DNA of 64,000 nt, taken from assembly GCF_000972845.2 (NCBI RefSeq), contig NC_040016.1:2004701-2068700 (forward strand), read 5' to 3'. Source of the stretch: Larimichthys crocea. Lineage: Eukaryota > Chordata > Actinopteri > Sciaenidae. Within the stretch, counting starts at the first letter, position 1. Each line of letters starts with the position of its first letter. Below the pieces are notes generated by a model. The model ran no database searches. It saw only the letters and a program-made list of their open reading frames with translations, and was not told the DNA's origin. Below are positions 47,185 to 60,716 of this stretch, one piece after another. The translations under genes and the position numbers were made by a program.

Positions 47185-48119
47185 TCCATTGACAGACACC
47201 AGCATGATCTGACTACCAAACAGCAATGTATTTTATTTTTAATATTTAATGAAAGAAACTGTGTCTGTGTCCACATTTATTTGTGAATTATTTGCCTTGC
47301 TGACAACACACTGTGGCTCATTTAGCAACTCAGACTCAACCCTAAGAACTGTGTACACCACCAGTAAGAGTTCTCAAAATGGCATTTATTTACTTCTGCA
47401 TTACCTGTCTATCAATATATTAAATTATGAGCATTTATCCCCATTAATCAAACCTTTCAGAGCCTTATATTTTGTTGTTGCTTTGCTATGTATTTTGTTG
47501 CTGCTTGAACACGATGTGTGTAGGATGCTTCACATATCTGTCTGTTTCATGTGTTAGGCCTGCAGCTCACTACAGTACAGATTGACGTCATCTTTGTCAG
47601 GAATCGGGGTATCTGAAAAACTGCTGGCCATGACTTTTATACTGGGGGTTGTTGGGGTGCCAGTCATGCACTGTAACTGGGTCAGGCTGATAAAAGAGGC
47701 AGGGCAACAATGCAATGGCCATCAAGTTACTGTTACTGCATGTTCATCTTTAGGGGGAGTTTGACAGTACCATGATCTGTCACAAGATGTCGCTATTTGT
47801 TACCACACCAGATGAAGATGGTTTAGTATCATTCTATACTGCTGAACATAGACTGTATGAATCTGCATCAAGGTCCAAATTATTTCCTGATAAATAGAGA
47901 TGTTTTAGTAAGAGATGAAAACAAAAACACATGGATTGATAAAGATGTTCAAACTTGTGATAACGCTGCAGACGTTTGCTCCACACACCCAGAGGTTTAC
48001 CACTTAAAACCTCTAATAAAAAAGCACAATAATTTATGGTTGTAATGTCACAACACCCAACTGTCGCAAACAACACTCAGTTTCAGCAGTCATGTGCAGA
48101 ATATTTTTTTAATCTTACA
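47185..48119. other. Intergenic region, nothing recognised
   Basis: No gene, RNA or clear repeat was identified. Short open frames here do not resemble known proteins. Confidence 0.5.
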
Positions 48120-48840
48120 ACACATACTAATCAGTTTCTAATCATTTAACAGCCTGCACTTTAATTTGAGCTCGGCACATGTTGCAATAAGCATGTTTTT
48201 ATTTTTCTGCCAAGAATGATCTCCTTGCACTTCTGAACCATCAGGTCTGAACCTCTCACTGCTAATTAACCAACCCTACAAAACCCCCCCTGAAAATGTT
48301 AGTCAGCAGCATGTGGCTCGTTAAGAAATCAGCCTGCAGTGCGGTTATAAAGCTTAATTGCTGTGCTTGTTGATCATCATTAGAGGGCTGTAGAATCCAC
48401 ATTATTTTCTATCATTAAGGCAAAACGAGAACAAAACATTTAAACCACAGGCGGCCAGGTAATTTAACAATTTTAATGTTCTGTGACACTGCACCAAAAA
48501 TGCTAAATGCTGCACAATAAAAAATCAACAACAACAACTTAGCCGAGGGGTGACCGTAATCATTCTCTGCCCTGTTGAAATAAATTACCTTGTAAAGGAC
48601 TGATCAGAAACCCATTTACATTAAAGCATCGGTGATGCAGCTTGTGATTCACTTTGCTTTATGGGGTTTTCAGGCAATTTTCCATCACATTGAGCACTTT
48701 TATTGCATCTTAAAAGAAATGTGTAGCCTCATTAGTCCACATAAGAAAATGTTTCCCTCTTAATTTCCAATAGATGATTGGCACACTCTGCTCACACACC
48801 ATTGTAATGATGCTGGATGGAGGTGTGTTATAGTGTTATA
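48120..48840. promoter_or_regulatory. Candidate msx1 3' enhancer block
   Basis: About 700 bp of non-repetitive AT-rich sequence with many homeodomain-like cores (TAATTAAC, CTTAATTG, CATTAGAG, TTAATTTCC) and no open frame. It lies about 5 kb downstream of msx1. The texture matches vertebrate developmental enhancers. Confidence 0.35.
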
Positions 48841-49147
48841 GTGAGATTCAAAACTCTCACATATTAGACCAAAGCTTCCCCTCCTGTCAACAGTAAATGT
48901 ATCTTTATAAATGCACAATTGTTCCACTGATTTACACGTTGAAGTAATTATTCAATGAAGGGTCACCGGAGGACTTGTGTGAATAAGAACTGTTCAAAAA
49001 GCTAAACGCTGTTATTAACAGTTGTTATCAGTTCATGTGAGATTAATATGTTGGTGTGTCGGTGGTGAACTTTGACCTTGTAGTGTTAAGTGGCCAAACT
49101 GTGGTCATGGACATGGGTCGACTAAAGGCAAGCAGGCCAAGACACCA

Positions 49148-49161
49148 CCGCCCCCTGGTGG
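49148..49161 (-). promoter_or_regulatory. Consensus CTCF-binding motif
   Basis: The minus strand reads CCACCAGGGGGCGG, a full match to the CTCF core CCASYAGRKGGCRS. It lies between cytl1 and msx1 and points in the same direction as the weaker motif at 45164. Confidence 0.5.
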
Positions 49162-49971
49162 ACACTACGGCCCATTTAAACCCAGCATGAAGAGATTTAT
49201 AACTTTAATTCTTCAATAATAAATCACTATATTTAGCTATATCTGCTTGCATTTGTATGAATAACTCAAGCTGATAAACGGGTATATGTTAAGCACTGTG
49301 ATAAATAATATGTGTATATTTATGATATTCATCCTTGACTATCAGCATGTGTAGAGCCACACAAAACAACTCCATCTCAATAATGTGCTTTAATATCGAC
49401 TTTTACAGTATTTTACTGTATGTACAGTAAGCTTATTGCATGTCATTTCTTTAATATGTAACTGCTATAATATGTATGTAAATTCCCTATATGAGAACAT
49501 CTGTTTTTTTCTGCAGGTTTTATAGGTCTTCATCGGTAAAGGCTGCCGCAAGAAATTGGTGATGATGGCTCTGTTTGCTGGTAAGTGAACATTGATTTAT
49601 AACATCCCCGCTGCATGATTATTAGGCCTAACAGTATTTCCAGCATGTGGCTGCATCGTTCACGTTAATCCGATGTGCCAGAGTTAAATGAGGCTGTTAG
49701 TTGTATTTAGATTTGACATGGAAATTCAAATATTAACCACTTTATTTTAGTTTTCTCTCATATCTGTTCGGACTCACACATGTAAAAAACAAAACAAAAC
49801 AATAATCTCAACGACAATTTGCCTTTTATTTGACCTTACATTATAAGACAGATTGATAGAAAGCAATATACGATATAAATATAAAAAGGCGTTCAAATCA
49901 CAGCATATGCACAAAGCCTCCAGTTTGATTTGGGGCTTTTTTTGCCAGCATACTTTTAATAGTTTATATTA

Positions 49972-50005
<34 letters not shown>

Positions 50006-53000
50006 TTCACGTTTTAAAAATGTGTTCTTATCGTTATGTTTTATTTAGTCACTTTTCTCTAAAAATATTAAAAGGGCCCAAATATAAACACGTAGGTCTA
50101 CTAAACAGAGATATAATATAATGTAGGTTAATGTAGGTTAATGTAGGCTTGGCGCAAAGTTTAAAGATTATTTCAACAGTGTAGTTTTTAGTTTAGTAAG
50201 CTGGTTTTACTCGGTTACACTTTCTACTTTTTATTGGGAACGAGAGAGCCTTTTGTTATGTTACTCCGACTCTGAACAGAAGGTGGTGGTGTGGCATCTG
50301 AAAGAAGAAAACAGAGAAAAGAACTGCTGCTTGTAGATTTCATGGATTTTTGATTTGAGACGTTTGAGTTTAAGGTCAATTTCTTTCCGCATTTCACATT
50401 TGTGTTCATACGTGTTTATTGTTTTTGTATATATATTTTTTCATATATGTGTGTATATGTTTAATCATCTGAAAAAAACTTTGTCTGATGTTTTAAATAA
50501 AATGACAAGTAACTGATTAACTTTAGCCAGGCCAACATATTAACACGTTAATAAAAGACAGTTAAATGTACAGACACTTATTGCTGTGTGCAGAAACGAT
50601 TATTATTATTATTTTTTTAATTAAAGAACCAATTCATACATTTATAAGAACAGCCTCATTGAATAAACACACTTGCAAAACCATTAGATGTATGATCAAA
50701 TAACTGCACTGTGTCTCGTTAATTATTGTACAGGTTAAAATTAGTCAGCTCTATTTTTTTTATTTACACCTGGTTAAATATGCTACTATGAAAGATGTCA
50801 TTTTTTATGTGTGACCGTCAAACACACATTCATCATTAACATCAATTGTTTTTGTGACACTATTTATAAGGACTAAACGTAAATAAACTACACAGGAGAC
50901 ATCAGTTTATAAAAAGAGCCCTAACAGCAAAAAACAGAATAAAGGTTAAAGGTCCATTAAACATCCACTGACTCTTCTGCTATAATAATCATTTATCCGA
51001 GCTGTGGAGACGACTTCCCTTTCTTTTTTGGGGGGGGTCAAGTTTTTTTTTTTTTTTTTAACTACATAGTCAAACAGCCTCCTGTGATCTTTTGGGTGAT
51101 ATAAACTAGTGAGTTTTGTTTTCTCTTTGGCTCCTGGCAAGATAGAGAGGCCGGGGGACAAAAGAATAAAAGAGTTGGAAGAATGGATGGATCCCCTTTG
51201 GTTCTTTTGTGTCAAGTTTCTCTTCTTTTCAGGCGGAGCGTTGATCCGTGTGATTTAAACTTATTGTCAGTATTAATTCATGCCTCGCGGATAAAAAATG
51301 GAGTTTGTCAGAGAAAAAAAACACACCAACATTTTAAAAAATATATATGTATTGCCTTTAGTGGGTGTAGTAGGATACAAGCGCCCTTTAATTACATCTA
51401 AATTAAGATGGGATATTCTAAAATGGAGTGTCAGATTAGAAAGTTTAAACATGTATGTGTCTCTAAATAAATCACGACTATTAGTTGGCCTTGTTCAGGA
51501 CAGCAGCTTGTCAGCGCTGAGGAGGAAATCACAGCAGAGAGGAGAAGAAGAAGAAGAAGCAGAAGAAGTGTTGCCCGTCCCAGTCCCCCGTTGACATTTT
51601 AGGAATGATAAAAGTTCCGCCTTGCCTGGAGCTACAGCCTCGCTGGAGCCGGCCTCCGTCTGCGGCAGATTGCCTTTGCTCATTACAGCAATTATTTTAC
51701 TCCAGTTTAACCCCTGCCTGAATGGCAGACAACTCAAGAGAAAGCCTTTAAAAACTGCTGTGGAGTGGTCTGTAATTTCCCCCCCTTCATCTATCTGATC
51801 CCTGTTTGTCATTTCAAGTCTTCCTGGTGGCACAGAATGACTCCAGCGTTCATCACAAGGATGAAATATCTGCTTTACGCGCTCCATGTCAGGTAATAGG
51901 TTTATATATGGAGTGGCACATGCGCTCTGAACACCCTGTCCTCTTCATAATGGGGGTGTCACCCGGCTCATTTTACACCCTAAACACACACATAATGACA
52001 CTCCGGCGGATTGTTTACAAGCAATTTAGCCCCAGAGAAGCAATCTCCAATATTTATCGGTGTGTTTTGAAGTCCAAAAACCCCTCCACCCCCCCCACCC
52101 CAACCGCACCACCACCACCACCACCACCCCCCCTCCCTAAACTCTTCTGGCGCCAACAAAATCTAGGTTAGTTGTTTCAAAGCAATAGGCAACAGCTGTA
52201 GCGATGCATTCCAGCAAATAACATGTGACACGTTTAGATTCACAGCACAGGCGGCGCAGAAAGTGTGAAAGTGCAAGAAACTGAAGAAATGTGGATTGCC
52301 AGTGTTGTTTGTAGTGAGGTGGGGGGGGGGGGACATCAAGACTTTAGCCTTGTCAATGATATTTAAATCATGCTGTCAGCAGCTGATCAATATTCCTATT
52401 TTCTATAACACTGTGTCAGAGTCCTGAAAATAATTATTATCTTCTGCCTTTTCTTTTTCTTTTTTTTTTTTGCACTTTAAACTTAAGACGTCCAAGAAGT
52501 TACAGCACTCGCAGCAAGCCTGAACCTCATTATGTAATAGATAAAGAATTGTTCAAAGATTTAATATATCGCTTGTGTTTTTAATAAACATAAAAAATAA
52601 TATTTTTCTCCCTCTGCTTTGTGTGAAAGATTAAAATATTGATGCCACAGGCACCATGCAAGTGTCAGTCAAAACGAACAACTGCTTAATGAAAAAGAAT
52701 AAACAATTTATTGTTAAGTTATGTCACAAATATATTCATAATATAAATGAGGATATTCTTCAAATATACATTATTTTACAGTACACATATCCCTTCCGAA
52801 GGGAATCATTCCAACAACAGACAGTGCTGTTATAAAAGCAAATGCTGTGGTTCTCCAAATTCACAAAGAGCATTTATTGACACTGGATTCGGTAACCCAC
52901 TATAGTTACGCACTGATATGAATGCAAAGAATGAGAAAGTATGGTTTGTTTGTTTTTTTTGCAGTGTGACAACAGCCCACACATGTAATGCCCAACATAT

Positions 53001-53470
53001 TTGTTGGCCCCAAAATGTCAAACTGCGCAAAAGTCTCTGTCTTGCTCATAGGAGCTCGTTACCTGCTGTAAGCAACCAAGATAGAGGAGTGGGCTATCTT
53101 TGACACACTGTGGCACAGCCCAGTGTCCATACTTGACAGTCCAGTCGTGATATATCATAGGCCTACAGGCACTACATCGTTTTTCCACCTCTGCACCGCA
53201 AAAATGTCCATCTTAAAGTCATTTAGTCTCACACTCTCACATTTTTTCTGAATAAAAATGTCTAACATCATTGCGTTCTTTAGCAAATTCCACTGACAAA
53301 AACAAACTCAAGATTAAATGACTAATGAAGCTGGATTATTTTTGCAGTGTGTGAACTTACTGGCGAGGTCAAGAGAAGTGGATAAACTTCAAGGTCCTCA
53401 GAAGGGGGTCTGTTTGGAGGTCTTGGCCCCCTGAAAAGATGTGACACTGAGCCCACCGCCAGGATGCTTT
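49162..53470. other. Intergenic region downstream of msx1
   Basis: No gene is recognised. It contains an (ATT)n run (49975-50006), a (GAA)n run (51541-51568), a C/CCA-rich run (52087-52133) and a G run (52320-52333). The part nearest 53470 may belong to a longer msx1 3'UTR, because further AATAAA signals on the minus strand occur near 52872 and 52707. Confidence 0.5.
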
Positions 53471-53590
53471 TTTATTTAGTACAGTGTCACCTCGACTGTC
53501 CGAAGGACCCCCTCTCGCTCGGGGCCCTCACTTAAGTAGTCTGAACCCCCTTGTGTCCCACTGCGCGTGCCCCTCGTCCCTCCGTCCCTG
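53471..53590 (-). other. msx1: msx1 3' untranslated region (proximal end)
   Basis: An AATAAA on the minus strand at 53471-53476 lies 115 bp past the stop. This would be a short 3'UTR for this family; longer isoforms ending near 52.7 kb are possible. Confidence 0.4.
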
Positions 53591-54638
<1,048 letters not shown>

Positions 54639-54830
54639 ACAGGTCCGACTGGCACGGGTGAGATTGACTAGTTGACTCTCGTGGGTATAGTAGAAAGGGT
54701 TACACAAAGTTAATGTGGTGCGTCCTAAGGTGACGGTATCCTCATGTTTATGTGACCAAAGTGGAGTGCAGGGCTATAATAAGGCAGGCGTGGAGAGAGA
54801 GGCGGCCAATCAGAAGCGAGATGGGCTGGA
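54639..54830 (-). promoter_or_regulatory. msx1: msx1 5'UTR and core promoter region
   Basis: The sequence upstream of the msx1 ATG holds an A/T-rich TATA-like TTATTATAG on the minus strand (54774-54782). A CCAAT box on the opposite strand lies further upstream (54806-54810). The spacing suggests a start near 54745, but this is inference. Confidence 0.4.
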
Positions 54831-54843
54831 CCCTGCGAGACTC

Positions 54844-54863
54844 TCAAAAAAAAAAAAAAAAAA
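54844..54863. repeat. Poly-A/T run
   Basis: About 20 consecutive A residues just upstream of the msx1 promoter, followed by a purine-rich stretch. Confidence 0.9.
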
Positions 54864-55468
54864 AGGAAAGAAAAGAAGGAAAAGAAAAAGAATCAGAGTG
54901 GGAAAGTTAACAATAGTTGCTTTTCTTTTTTTAAACAACCCTCTTCAGATAAACAAAAACACAACAAACTCTTAATGGACCATAGTTTCAAATCCCACAA
55001 GCTGATGTTTTACCAGAAAGTAGACCATATAATCACCCTTCAATTAAGTTACTGACATTTTACAAATGGGCCTATAAGCAATATGTTTATTATTACTCCC
55101 CATTCTGAAACCATCTTTGATAACTTTTCTGCCCCAGACATTTCTGACATGATTTACTCAGATCAATAAATACACCATGACTGACTCTGACCACGTGCTC
55201 AAACTGTTCAAGTGTCTCTAGAATATTGCACAACACTTCACAGCCCCTCTCTTTATGGGATGAACCTCGTGCAGCGCGCTGTTTATTGATGGCTGCGGGG
55301 CTCTAATCAGATTGAAACACACAGGCCTTCGCAGTCATTTAGGGGTAATTATCGGGCTTGGGGTGGAGTAGGGGGGGATCACTCGGATTTCCCCCCCCCC
55401 CTTTGACTACATCCATTAAAGTCAAAAATTATGTGGAGTCGGAAGGAGGAGGAAGGATAAGGGGGGGT

Positions 55469-55494
55469 GCAGCAGCAGCAGCAGCAGCAGCAGC
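55469..55494. repeat. (GCA)8 microsatellite
   Basis: A pure trinucleotide run upstream of msx1, not in an open frame of any recognised gene. Confidence 0.9.
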
Positions 55495-56592
55495 GTGGAG
55501 CCAAGGAGAGATTTAACCCAGGACTGTCATTGATTTACCTGGCTATACCTCTGTGTGGCTTCTCATTATCTGCAGTCCATAAAAAAAGGGGAATTTCTAT
55601 TACGCGCACAGAAAATATGTCCCTGGATTGCTAAAGGCCTGTGTTATATCTAGAATGGAGAAAATGATTTTATATCAAAATGATGCTGCCGCTTTAAATT
55701 TAAGACATACCTTCGAGTGAAGCTCAACATAAGACCTGTTTTTGCTGTGTAGTCAGTTTCTCAGAAAAGCGTCTGCGTCGCTAATTGCCAAGCATAAACA
55801 ATCTGTCACGATTTGTCAGTCTCCTTAATGGGCAGACAAGTTATGTTGTTTTTAGGCGCCAGCAGTGCCCGGATCAAAGCGCTCGACTTTAGGGAGACTA
55901 TTGAAAAAGTTGAACCCGCACCGAGAGCGCAGCACCGCCTCCTCCTCTACCCGCCCTAGCCCAGGGACACTGAGCCATTCAGCCTGAAATATTTGCTTTT
56001 TCTCAGCCGATCGCACGCCAGTTCCATCTATTCAAATGAGCGCTATAGTCGGGTGTAATAGCAGGCTCCTCAGAAGAAAAGGTCAGCGCCCACTGGCTAC
56101 TCTCAGAGAGTCCCGGACTGAAAAGGATTCCTCGGTGCGAGTGTTTCCCAAGATACACATTAGACCACGGATCCGCGTCTGAGGAGGTGTTTGTTGTTAT
56201 GACTTGTGTGCGTGGGGGTGTTTAAATACAGAGGAGACCTCAAACCTAGTCATCCTCATACTCTGTCATCGTGCCTTCAACTTTTAGGAAAGAACCCAGA
56301 CCCGCTCCGCGAACCAAAAGCCTCATAAAGTTTGTTGTGGTGTGTAGTCGAGTCACGGTTGACATATTAAATCACTTCCTTCTTTTGAACTTTGCAATTA
56401 ACATTCAAGGTGACACAGTGATTTAACAGGTAGCTGCTTTGCATGCATGTGCCATAAAGATGACAGGATAAGGTCAATAATTTGCTACTTGCTGAGGCTG
56501 GTCAGTGCTGATTTAGGAAATATTCCATGAGGTCTTTTATGATTAGAGGAAGGGAATAAAATAAAACAAATGGGATGTGAGTGTGTATTGGT

Positions 56593-56676
56593 TTTTATAA
56601 TTTTAAATGAATGTGTAAATGATCAAAATATATCTTTTATAATTTTAAATGAATGTGTAAATGATCAAAATATATC
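56593..56676. repeat. Perfect 42-bp tandem duplication
   Basis: Positions 56593-56634 and 56635-56676 are identical 42-bp units in head-to-tail order, with no divergence. It is recent or conserved by conversion. Confidence 0.95.
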
Positions 56677-56866
56677 ACTAAAAGTTATGTCTTTTAAAAT
56701 ATTTCTTGCACAACAAGTAGAACCAGTCCGGTCGACACATTGATATTGAAATCGCAGCCACAGGTGTTCCCTAATTGTTGTCTTGCATTTTCACAACAGT
56801 TAACGTGTTTCCAGTCGGTTAACACACATGTCTTAATTTATCATTTCCTCAGCAGCACATCCTGTG

Positions 56867-56868
<2 letters not shown>

Positions 56869-56928
<60 letters not shown>
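56869..56928. repeat. (GT)30 microsatellite
   Basis: About 60 bp of pure GT. It produces an open frame of alternating Cys-Val that is not a gene. Confidence 0.98.
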
Positions 56929-56930
<2 letters not shown>

Positions 56931-57229
56931 AGGTAGCAGGCTCCATGTGCAGCTGCGCCGTGTTTGGAAACACTTAAAGCCTCTAACCTGGAACGAGTGG
57001 CATTGCACCGAAAAGCTTTGAAGTCACCGGAGTCTCCGGGGTTGCCACGTCCGTCTGAAGTCCCCTCCGCTTGGGGGCCTTAAACACTTAACCCGTCCTC
57101 CAACCTTCAACTCGTTAAACGAGTCTGCGTAAACACAAATAAGCGCACTTGAGACGCATTAACGCGCGCTGGTTTGGTGAGGTGTTGCAACGATGTGATT
57201 GTAGATCTGGGAGAGTTATTCCCACTGCG

Positions 57230-57730
57230 TGTTTCCCATGTTGGACAGAGTTTTTGTTATTTGTGATCAATTATCCTGAGCCCAGCTAAAAATAACCAAA
57301 AATGAAATGAAGAGTAAACTACCATCCCCGCTCATTTATAGCTGATGATCTGAATATGATCTGGGCCGTACGATGATTTTTAAAGAACATCTGTTTGACT
57401 TGCTTGTGGGCCTCGGTTGTTGCAGTATATCTGTCTGCAGTTTATTTGTCTTGTGAACAGAGGGGGACAGCGGTGCTGGAAAACAATGTTGCTGGCAATT
57501 AGCATCCCAAACACTGGGCTGTAAGAAGACTGATGTGCCATGGAGAAGACGATTACCATACCGTTTTATTTAAATCCCGAGGCAACAAATGAGGGCCGAG
57601 CTGAGATACAAAACAACTGTAAGGCTCATCGGGCCTTTATTTAACTTTATAAACTACTTTGATTCCCAGTCAGGAGGCAGGGACTCCAGACAAAGGCCCA
57701 TTGTTGCCTCCTCTCAAAGTTGTCTTAACC
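57230..57730. promoter_or_regulatory. Candidate msx1 upstream enhancer block A
   Basis: Non-repetitive sequence without an open frame of interest. It contains GATCAATTATC and a SOX-like CCATTGTTG site, and lies about 2.6-3.1 kb upstream of the msx1 start. The call rests on texture. Confidence 0.3.
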
Positions 57731-58009
57731 CTTTTCATGCAAGGTCTGTCAATTTAGAGTGTAAAGACATAAAAGGGAGAGTCCATGTCAAAAGGCATTT
57801 TCAGGCAAAATATTTGCACTTCGTGTAAGTAAATGCATTTCGTCTTGGGGACAATGACATCGCTCATGTGAGTAGCTGTAACATCTTTTTAGATTTATGG
57901 TTGTCTGATGAGAAAATATTAATTTTTTTGTCTTGTTTTTAGCTAAAAAATGAATCTGAGCAACATTTGTAGTGATTTGCACTTCTTCTAAAGTTGACTT
58001 TATGACGCA

Positions 58010-58170
58010 CCTTCAGAGAGAGATGAAAGCAAACAGCCGGCAGCCCAGCCCAAAAAAGTCTCCATAATTATACATAATGTATCCTATTTCAAAGCAATTA
58101 GCGCAATCAGGCGGATCTGAGCACTTTGCTGCCAGTAAGTAACAATGCCTGACGGTCATTTAAGCTTCAA
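58010..58170. promoter_or_regulatory. Candidate msx1 upstream enhancer block B
   Basis: A short block with TCCATAATTATACATAATG and CAAAGCAATTAGCGCAATC, dense in homeodomain-like cores. No repeat or open frame accounts for it. Confidence 0.3.
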
Positions 58171-59365
58171 GATGCCATTCACACTCCGGCTCACGGGTCC
58201 GCCTGCAGACCAGAGGTTCAGTCAGTTTGGCAGGTGTATGAGTGTCCCAGAGTCCAGGAGTCAGCACCTCGTGTTCTGGAGCCAGTTTGTGCTCCTTTAA
58301 TCCTCAACACAGAAAACAGGCTTGTAATATATATTAGTACAAGAGAGTGTTTGTGCATGTTACAAGTGAAGATGAAATATAGGCTGATAATATAAAACTT
58401 TAACAGGTAAGCTCAATGTAAATTAAAATAATGTTGATTATTCCTTTATTATTTTTACCTCATGATAACTAAATATGATGGGCTATATATATCATCGTGC
58501 GCCTCTATATTTTCATTATTGTCATTTAGTCAAATTTGCGCTGATTTGAAATATAAAAAAAGCAAATCTTACAGTTACAGTATATATTTAGCAGCAGCAG
58601 CAGCCAGCCTTCAGTTTTCTGTCCAGGTTTTGATGTTGAGGAGAGAATCAGCTGAACCTGAGGCAGCTCGCTGTTAACTCATCCAAGACTCGCTGAGCGG
58701 CAGGAAAACAGCATTACGCAGAGAAATAGACTCCAAATGTGAAGGCTCGTCGCATGACGATGATAAATGCATGTGAAGTCTCGGCGAGTCAAGCGACTTC
58801 ATGCGGCTTAGAGGAAGGGAAGAAGACGAAATAGATGTTTGTTTGTTTTTGTTTTTTTCTTCTCTTCGAATTATTAACTCTTCTAAGTGAATCAGATCCA
58901 CCGCTTAGTGAACTTTATTCCCTATTCATCTCCCTCACCTTTCCCCCGGCTGACAGGCAGGATGAATGTGTCCCACGGTGATGATAAAAACCCTCTTGCG
59001 GTTTATATAAAAAAAAACAAAGCGTTGTCGCCATCATAGCGGGGGTGGGGGCATATTGTTAGAAGAGAGTCTGTAAAAAGAAATATTCGCCTGGCATCGC
59101 CTGAAAAATCACCCGGAAATGATGTGTTGTTGTTTAAAATAGTCTGGAAGAAAATATCGGCATCCTGGGATATCCTGTAATGACCGGAAATATTATCTAA
59201 TATCTCATTTCTTTAAAGCATAGGCTTCATAAAAGTGCGCGTTTTCTTTCACATGCACGTTTTTAACAACATAGACGACAGATCCGGTGCTCGGCTGTGA
59301 TTGGCTGCAGCACTTTACGGCGCACACACCTGTGGCCGCATCACTGTTAATAAATATTAATGCTC

Positions 59366-59502
59366 TAATTACAAACCAACACTGTTACTTCAATGTGACT
59401 GCACTTGTTAGGAGCAATTGTGTACGTCGGATGAATTCTTCAAAGTAATTACAAACCAGGTAACTAATTAGCCTCTAGAATAGACTTCAATGTAATGTGA
59501 CT
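59366..59502. promoter_or_regulatory. Enhancer-like block with an internally repeated module
   Basis: TAATTACAAACCA occurs at 59366-59378 and again exactly 80 bp later at 59446-59458. Each copy is followed by a second shared phrase: ACTTCAATGTGACT at 59387-59400, and ACTTCAATGT plus GACT split by 5 bp at 59484-59502. Order is kept while the sequence between differs, which suggests selected binding sites rather than a simple duplication. Confidence 0.45.
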
Positions 59503-59760
59503 AATAACTCTTATCTGCTCTGTGATCAGTGGTTATTGGCCTGATTTTGTGTTATTAGTATTTTTCAATATGCACCCAGAAAGCAAGGTATTTATTTAAA
59601 AAAGCATAATTTAGTTAAGCATAAAGATGAACTAAATTAAATCTCAGTGACATGCATTTAAAAGATTAGTTGTGTTGTTGTATTAACTTATTATTAACTT
59701 TGTTCGTTTGATAAGATTCACAAAAATATGCACATATTTAATATTGACCACTTATTGAAT

Positions 59761-59835
59761 TATTTATTATTATTATTATTATCATTATTATTGTTGTTGT
59801 TGTTATTGTTATTATTGTTATTATTTTTATTGTTG
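59761..59835. repeat. (ATT/GTT)n microsatellite
   Basis: A mixed TTA and TTG trinucleotide run of about 75 bp. Confidence 0.9.
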
Positions 59836-60169
59836 TACACTTAATAAACTATCATTAATTCAAAATTCATAAAATCAGAAAATTTTAAAGAGGCCTAATT
59901 ATTACTAGAAATATTACTTCTGTTTTATTTTTCTGTTGCCTTCATGGATAGTAGTCTGAACTGTATTGTATTCTAATATTTCCCCCCTCCGTGATTCAGC
60001 CAGAGAGACACACACACAGATTGAGATAGGATCACTCTCCCTCCTTCACACTCTGACCTCTGCATGACTTTAAAAATCAAAATAATTTCATCATGTGAGC
60101 CGCGGTATCAGTTTCTCTGCCTGCCTGTTCACTCCTCTGTAAAACTTAGATAAAACTGCGCCTTTTTGA

Positions 60170-60605
60170 ATTTACAACATTCCATCGTTCAGTCAAAGAC
60201 ATCTCAATTACCCGAGGTATTGGTGTGAAATTGAATTATCGCCCCTTTATTTCTTTCACGCCATTAAACAGGGAGCACACTAAAAATCATTTGCAAATCA
60301 CTGGCCTGCGTAATATGATATAGGCCATCTAAATGGACTGATTAACAAATGACAAATCATTGGATTTATTTGGATAAGTCGATCATTTGGGGCTTTTCAA
60401 ACGCCAAGTGCGCGTGTTGATTAGAAACTAAATAGAGTCTTAAATGAAATGCTTAATAAGCGCATAACAAGCTATAGTTTCAGCAACAAATCATTTTCTA
60501 TAATCGGATGTGTGGTGATTTAAAAGATGCTTAATGATGAGGTAAATTATGTGGAGCATCAAAACGCTGCCAGCCGTATCCAAAACAAATTACAGGAATA
60601 ATGAA
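60170..60605. promoter_or_regulatory. Candidate msx1 upstream enhancer block C
   Basis: About 430 bp of non-repetitive AT-rich sequence with a palindromic POU-type ATTTGCAAAT (60289-60298), TGATTAAC and TTGATTAG sites, and several TAAT cores. There is no open frame. The texture is that of deeply conserved developmental enhancers. Confidence 0.4.
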
Positions 60606-60665
60606 AACATGTTGAGTCTTATTTTAGAATACTGCTGCAACTACTTATTCTATTGATCAGTAAAA

Positions 60666-60683
60666 TTATTATTATTATTATTG

Positions 60684-60716
<33 letters not shown>
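60666..60716. repeat. (ATT)n-(AGT)n microsatellite
   Basis: An ATT run followed directly by a pure GTA/TAG run. Confidence 0.95.

Larger units (their letters stand above)
55495..57229. other. msx1 upstream region
   Basis: No gene is seen. The part around 55700-56110 is non-repetitive and could be regulatory. A 42-bp tandem duplication and a long GT microsatellite are listed separately. Confidence 0.4.

Noticed and set aside
54639..54707. An msx1 start 23 codons upstream
   Set aside because: The upstream in-frame codon at 54707 is TTG, not ATG, and the peptide before MAPS is unlike any MSX N-terminus.
56740..57021. Open frame rich in Cys-Val
   Set aside because: It is produced by the (GT)30 microsatellite.
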